Below are positions 61,266 through 64,000 of a stretch of 64,000 bases of DNA, piece by piece (within the stretch, counting starts at the first letter, position 1; each line of letters starts with the position of its first letter). The translations under genes were made by a program, and so were the position numbers. Source of the DNA: Panagrolaimus kolymaensis (taxonomy: Eukaryota > Nematoda > Chromadorea > Rhabditida > Panagrolaimidae); NCBI GenBank assembly GCA_028622995.1, contig JAJQJQ010000008.1, forward strand, positions 6,448,001 through 6,512,000, in the 5' to 3' direction. The notes beneath the pieces are model-generated. The model saw nothing but the letters and a program-made list of their open reading frames with translations. It was not told the origin of the DNA and ran no database searches.

Positions 61266-61663
61266 TATGATACCCTAGAATAAATAAGATTTAAACAAAA
61301 TAAAGAACGAATCACGGAAATATGATAGTATTGCGTTAAAACGCTTATGGTCAACACAAATGAGGGAATTAAATCAAAACAAAATATTTTATCGAACAAT
61401 AAATAACAAATTCAAAACAAAGTAAAAAGCAGATTGTTTGAAGAAAGTAAAAAATTGAAGTTTGGAAAATGTTAAAAAAAGAAACGCAGTAGATTTGGTT
61501 TTTAGCAATCGTGTAAAGAGAAGTTTTAGCTTTGAAAATATGTTTGAAAAACAAAACATGTGTTCGCTTATTCGATGATTGCCTTGAATCCAATTTTTAA
61601 TACAATATTTCTAAACATGTCACTGGTACAAATACAAACGGATGCAACAACAAATTCGTAGAA
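61266..61663. other. Intergenic between RRS1 and the zinc-finger gene
   Basis: AT-rich spacer of 398 bases. A trans-splice-like acceptor for RRS1 ends at 61275 (minus strand). The minus-strand open frame 61369-61593 is unsupported and lies in the 3' flank of the next gene. Confidence 0.4.
61275..61286 (-). promoter_or_regulatory. Probable trans-splice acceptor of RRS1
   Basis: On the minus strand TTTATTCTAG ends at 61275, leaving a leader of about 10 bases before the start codon. It lies about 390 bases past the stop of the upstream zinc-finger gene. That spacing would allow a two-gene operon, but is longer than the usual one in C. elegans. Confidence 0.45.
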
Positions 61664-64000
61664 TTAGTATCGCATATTTGAAGCACTACTACAAACAGCA
61701 ATATGACCATTATTACATCCTCGATGAAATGCTACCATACAGCAATTGCAAAATAATATATGATTAAGATTTGAGTTCATAAAGTTCAAATGACAAACAG
61801 AACATAATTTTGTTTTATCAAAATCATGAGCTTCTGCAGGTGGTTCTTCAGGTTGTCTCATAGCTGATCTATTAAGGGGTTTAAGGCCATGTTGAGTATT
61901 TCTATGAACATTATATGATTCAAATGTTTTTAAAATGACTGCACAAATTGCACATTGAACTCTTCCATTTGCAAGAAGAATCGGCATTTTACGATATTGT
62001 TCAAGCCGATCTTGATCATAACTGGACATCTTTCTTGATGGTCCAGGTTGTTGGGAAGATGAATGATATCCATTTATTAAACCATTTTCTGTTGAACTTT
62101 CATTTAAAACTTGAATTTCATCTTCTTCATCATCATCATCATCATCATGATATATGAGAGAATAATCATGATGAGGTTTACCATCTGGTGGTGGGGATAA
62201 AGCATCTAAATCATCTGTTTCAAATGCTTTTAAAATATCATCTCGAAATGATGGATCAATTTCATCATCATCCATTTTTCTTCCAGGAATGATACCATCA
62301 AGTAAATTACGGGCTCGATTTAATTCATATGCAACATTATTTAACTAAAAAAGCGATGATTCCAACTAATAGCAAAAAGAAAACAAACTTACAATATCTA
62401 AGCACGAGTTTACGAGGCTATTATTTTCCAAAGAATATTCTGAGGAAATCATAGCCTGTGACAACTCTTTCATCTCTTTATGTTTCTTTTCAATATCATT
62501 CAATGCAGTTCGAAGAGGAGGATAAGAATCGATAGGTTTGACTAAAAAAATTAATAGTTTATGAATTTTTCCTTTGCGAAAACAAATGGTTTACATTTAG
62601 GTATGCAATCATGTCCAATATGAGTAAGTTGAGCATAAATTGTTATAGTGCCATTTTGATATTTGGTCATACGAAAATATGCTGGACATGCTGCCTGCAT
62701 TTTATTGGAATTTGTAACACCTTTGACATGACTAAAATTTTACTTTCTTTACCTAAATTTTTAATTAAAATAAAACCTTACTTTTCTCTTCTCGCTGATC
62801 GATTACAATAAAATATAAGAGAAATACTATTATTTCCTTTATCCCTATCTTTAATACCAGAAGATCGAATAAAACTGACTGAACCATCTTGAGTCAAATT
62901 TTTATACCATTCCTAAAAAAAGTTGGTGAATGGGAGAAAAAAAGTGAAAAGATGATGAAAGTACAAACTTCGTATTCCTGTTGGTTATGAAAATTAAAGG
63001 TCTCATAACGCAATGGATGGCGATGATTATTTCTCAAATGAAGAACTAATGCATTCATATTCGTTGATCGAACAACACAATCTGATTCAGGACATACAAT
63101 CTTTGCCTAAAATAAAAAGATACAGTAAAATTTTAATGCCAATGTTTAGAATGGTTATAAAACTATCAAACAAAAAATCATGCATACTCTTTTAACTTGT
63201 CCATGAGCATAATTTCTATGAGTATTATATGAATCTTGATTTTTTAAAATGGTTCGACAATCAGGACATTCAACTGGAATGGATTCTTTTGTACCTCGTA
63301 ATCGCTTATCTTGATATTGGGGAAGAACGTTTGCTAATGTATTAGGTGTCGTACATTGAAATCCACCAATAGTTTTATATCTTTGAGCTGGTAAACGATA
63401 TGGAAACATCCTTTGTGGAGCAGCTGCTCGAGGAATTATCACTCGAGTTGGATTAAGATATGTTGAATCGGGAACATATGATGGTCGAGTTACAAATGAA
63501 TTTGATGGGGCTGTGGAAGCATCATAAGTTTGTGGAGGTGAATGAAGTTGTTTAGAAACAATTCGAATGGATGGAGGTTGAGGTGGTGGTGAAGTCGATT
63601 CAGCTTTTGGTGGTGAAGGTGAAACTTCTTCCTCATTTATGGTAATTGCTTCAGCTTTAATTTGACGAGTTTCATTTTCTTTTGCACTGTCATTTTTTGA
63701 TTCAGTTGAAGTCTCATTTTGAGCCACTTCATCCACATTGGATTCATCTGTTTCTTTTGCCTTTGTTGCTTCTGATTCTTCTGATTGATCTAATCGACGG
63801 CGTCTATTCGATGCTTTGAATGCTGTATAATATTCATAAATATCATCACCATAATATTGCGAGTTAGGTTTACGGGTACGCTGAAAATTCATTCATATAT
63901 TAAAAAAAAAAAAACAAAAAAGAAGAAACTTACTTTAGAATTTCTGCTTGTTGCAACATTAGGACTTGATGCGGGTACAGGTTTTATTTTACGCCCTTTT
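61664..64000 (-). CDS. Multi-zinc-finger protein with GCM1/FAR1-like domain, 5' end outside window
   Basis: Exons (minus) are >64000-63934, 63880-63188, 63106-62969, 62912-62782, 62731-62595, 62541-62393 and 62344-61664. Order of elements: a Lys/Glu-rich disordered region, a Pro-rich stretch, C2H2 finger VECPDCRTILKNQDSYNTHRNYAH and finger VCPESDCVVRSTNMNALVLHLRNNH. Next is a domain with FNFHNQQEYEEWYKNL, then FYCNRS, ACPAYFRM and THIGHDC, the C..C..H..H spacing of WRKY-GCM1-type zinc folds found in FAR1/MULE-related proteins. Helical and acidic regions follow, then another C2H2 finger (CAICAVILKTFESYNVHRNTQH) and a final Cys/His-rich PHD-like segment (CSVCHLNF..CNCC..FHRGC). No transposase catalytic domain is visible. 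Likely a nuclear DNA-binding protein; the N-terminus lies beyond the right edge. Confidence 0.75.

Noticed and set aside
1..64000. tRNA, rRNA, snRNA genes and CRISPR arrays
   Set aside because: I looked for B-box-like GGTTCGAATCC words, snRNA starts and regularly spaced exact repeats and found none convincing. A covariance-model scan could still find divergent small RNA genes.

Overview
The window is eukaryotic nuclear DNA and looks like a nematode. Genes are split into many exons by very short introns (mostly 45-60 bases, GT..TTTTAG or TTTCAG). Several start codons sit a few bases after a splice-acceptor-like sequence, as expected for spliced-leader trans-splicing. Base composition is strongly A+T-rich, and the gene content is typically nematode: LAPTM4-like four-span proteins with a CCC/VHV.GT motif, a CLH-type chloride channel, and orphan nematode-style proteins. 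The exact clade cannot be set from sequence alone; the AT-richness and intron style would suit Tylenchina or Panagrolaimomorpha.

Layout, left to right. 1-5 kb: the 3' end of an XPG/ERCC5 DNA-repair nuclease gene, then a quiescin sulfhydryl oxidase (QSOX), both on +. 6-13.4 kb, all on -: two LAPTM4-like paralogues separated by 3 kb that carry two short hAT-type non-autonomous transposons with perfect 8-bp target duplications, then an intronless bacterial-style metallo-beta-lactamase-fold hydrolase, then an orphan four-exon gene. 14.2-15 kb (-): ribosomal protein uL6 (RPL9). 15.4-15.8 kb: a decayed 27-base tandem repeat ending near a GC-rich hairpin. 16.7-21.4 kb (+): a 23-exon ClC chloride channel whose gating glutamate is replaced by methionine. 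21.7-23.2 kb (+): an HDHD5/CECR5-type HAD hydrolase. 23.2-32.2 kb: no recognisable gene. 32.2-33 kb (+): an AT-hook protein with internal duplication. 33.7-38.8 kb (-): a five-finger C2H2 regulator with two alternative first exons. 38.8-54.9 kb: a 16-kb gene desert holding recurring short motifs. 54.9-58.1 kb (+): a papain-family cysteine protease and an unrecognised 343-residue protein. 58.4-64 kb (-): a signal-peptide, single-span membrane protein; the ribosome-biogenesis factor RRS1; and the 3' part of a multi-finger gene with a GCM1/FAR1-like zinc domain, which runs off the right edge.

The genes are a mix of housekeeping functions (DNA repair, ribosome parts and assembly, oxidative folding), membrane proteins and nuclear regulators. 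They do not form one pathway. For each complete multi-exon gene I joined the exons by hand; all give an open frame and a total length divisible by three. No tool or database search was run.

The most noteworthy items are the ClC channel without its gating glutamate, the probable horizontally acquired hydrolase, the two hAT miniature elements, the two-promoter zinc-finger gene facing a motif-rich desert, and the C2H2 plus transposase-type zinc-domain gene at the right edge.
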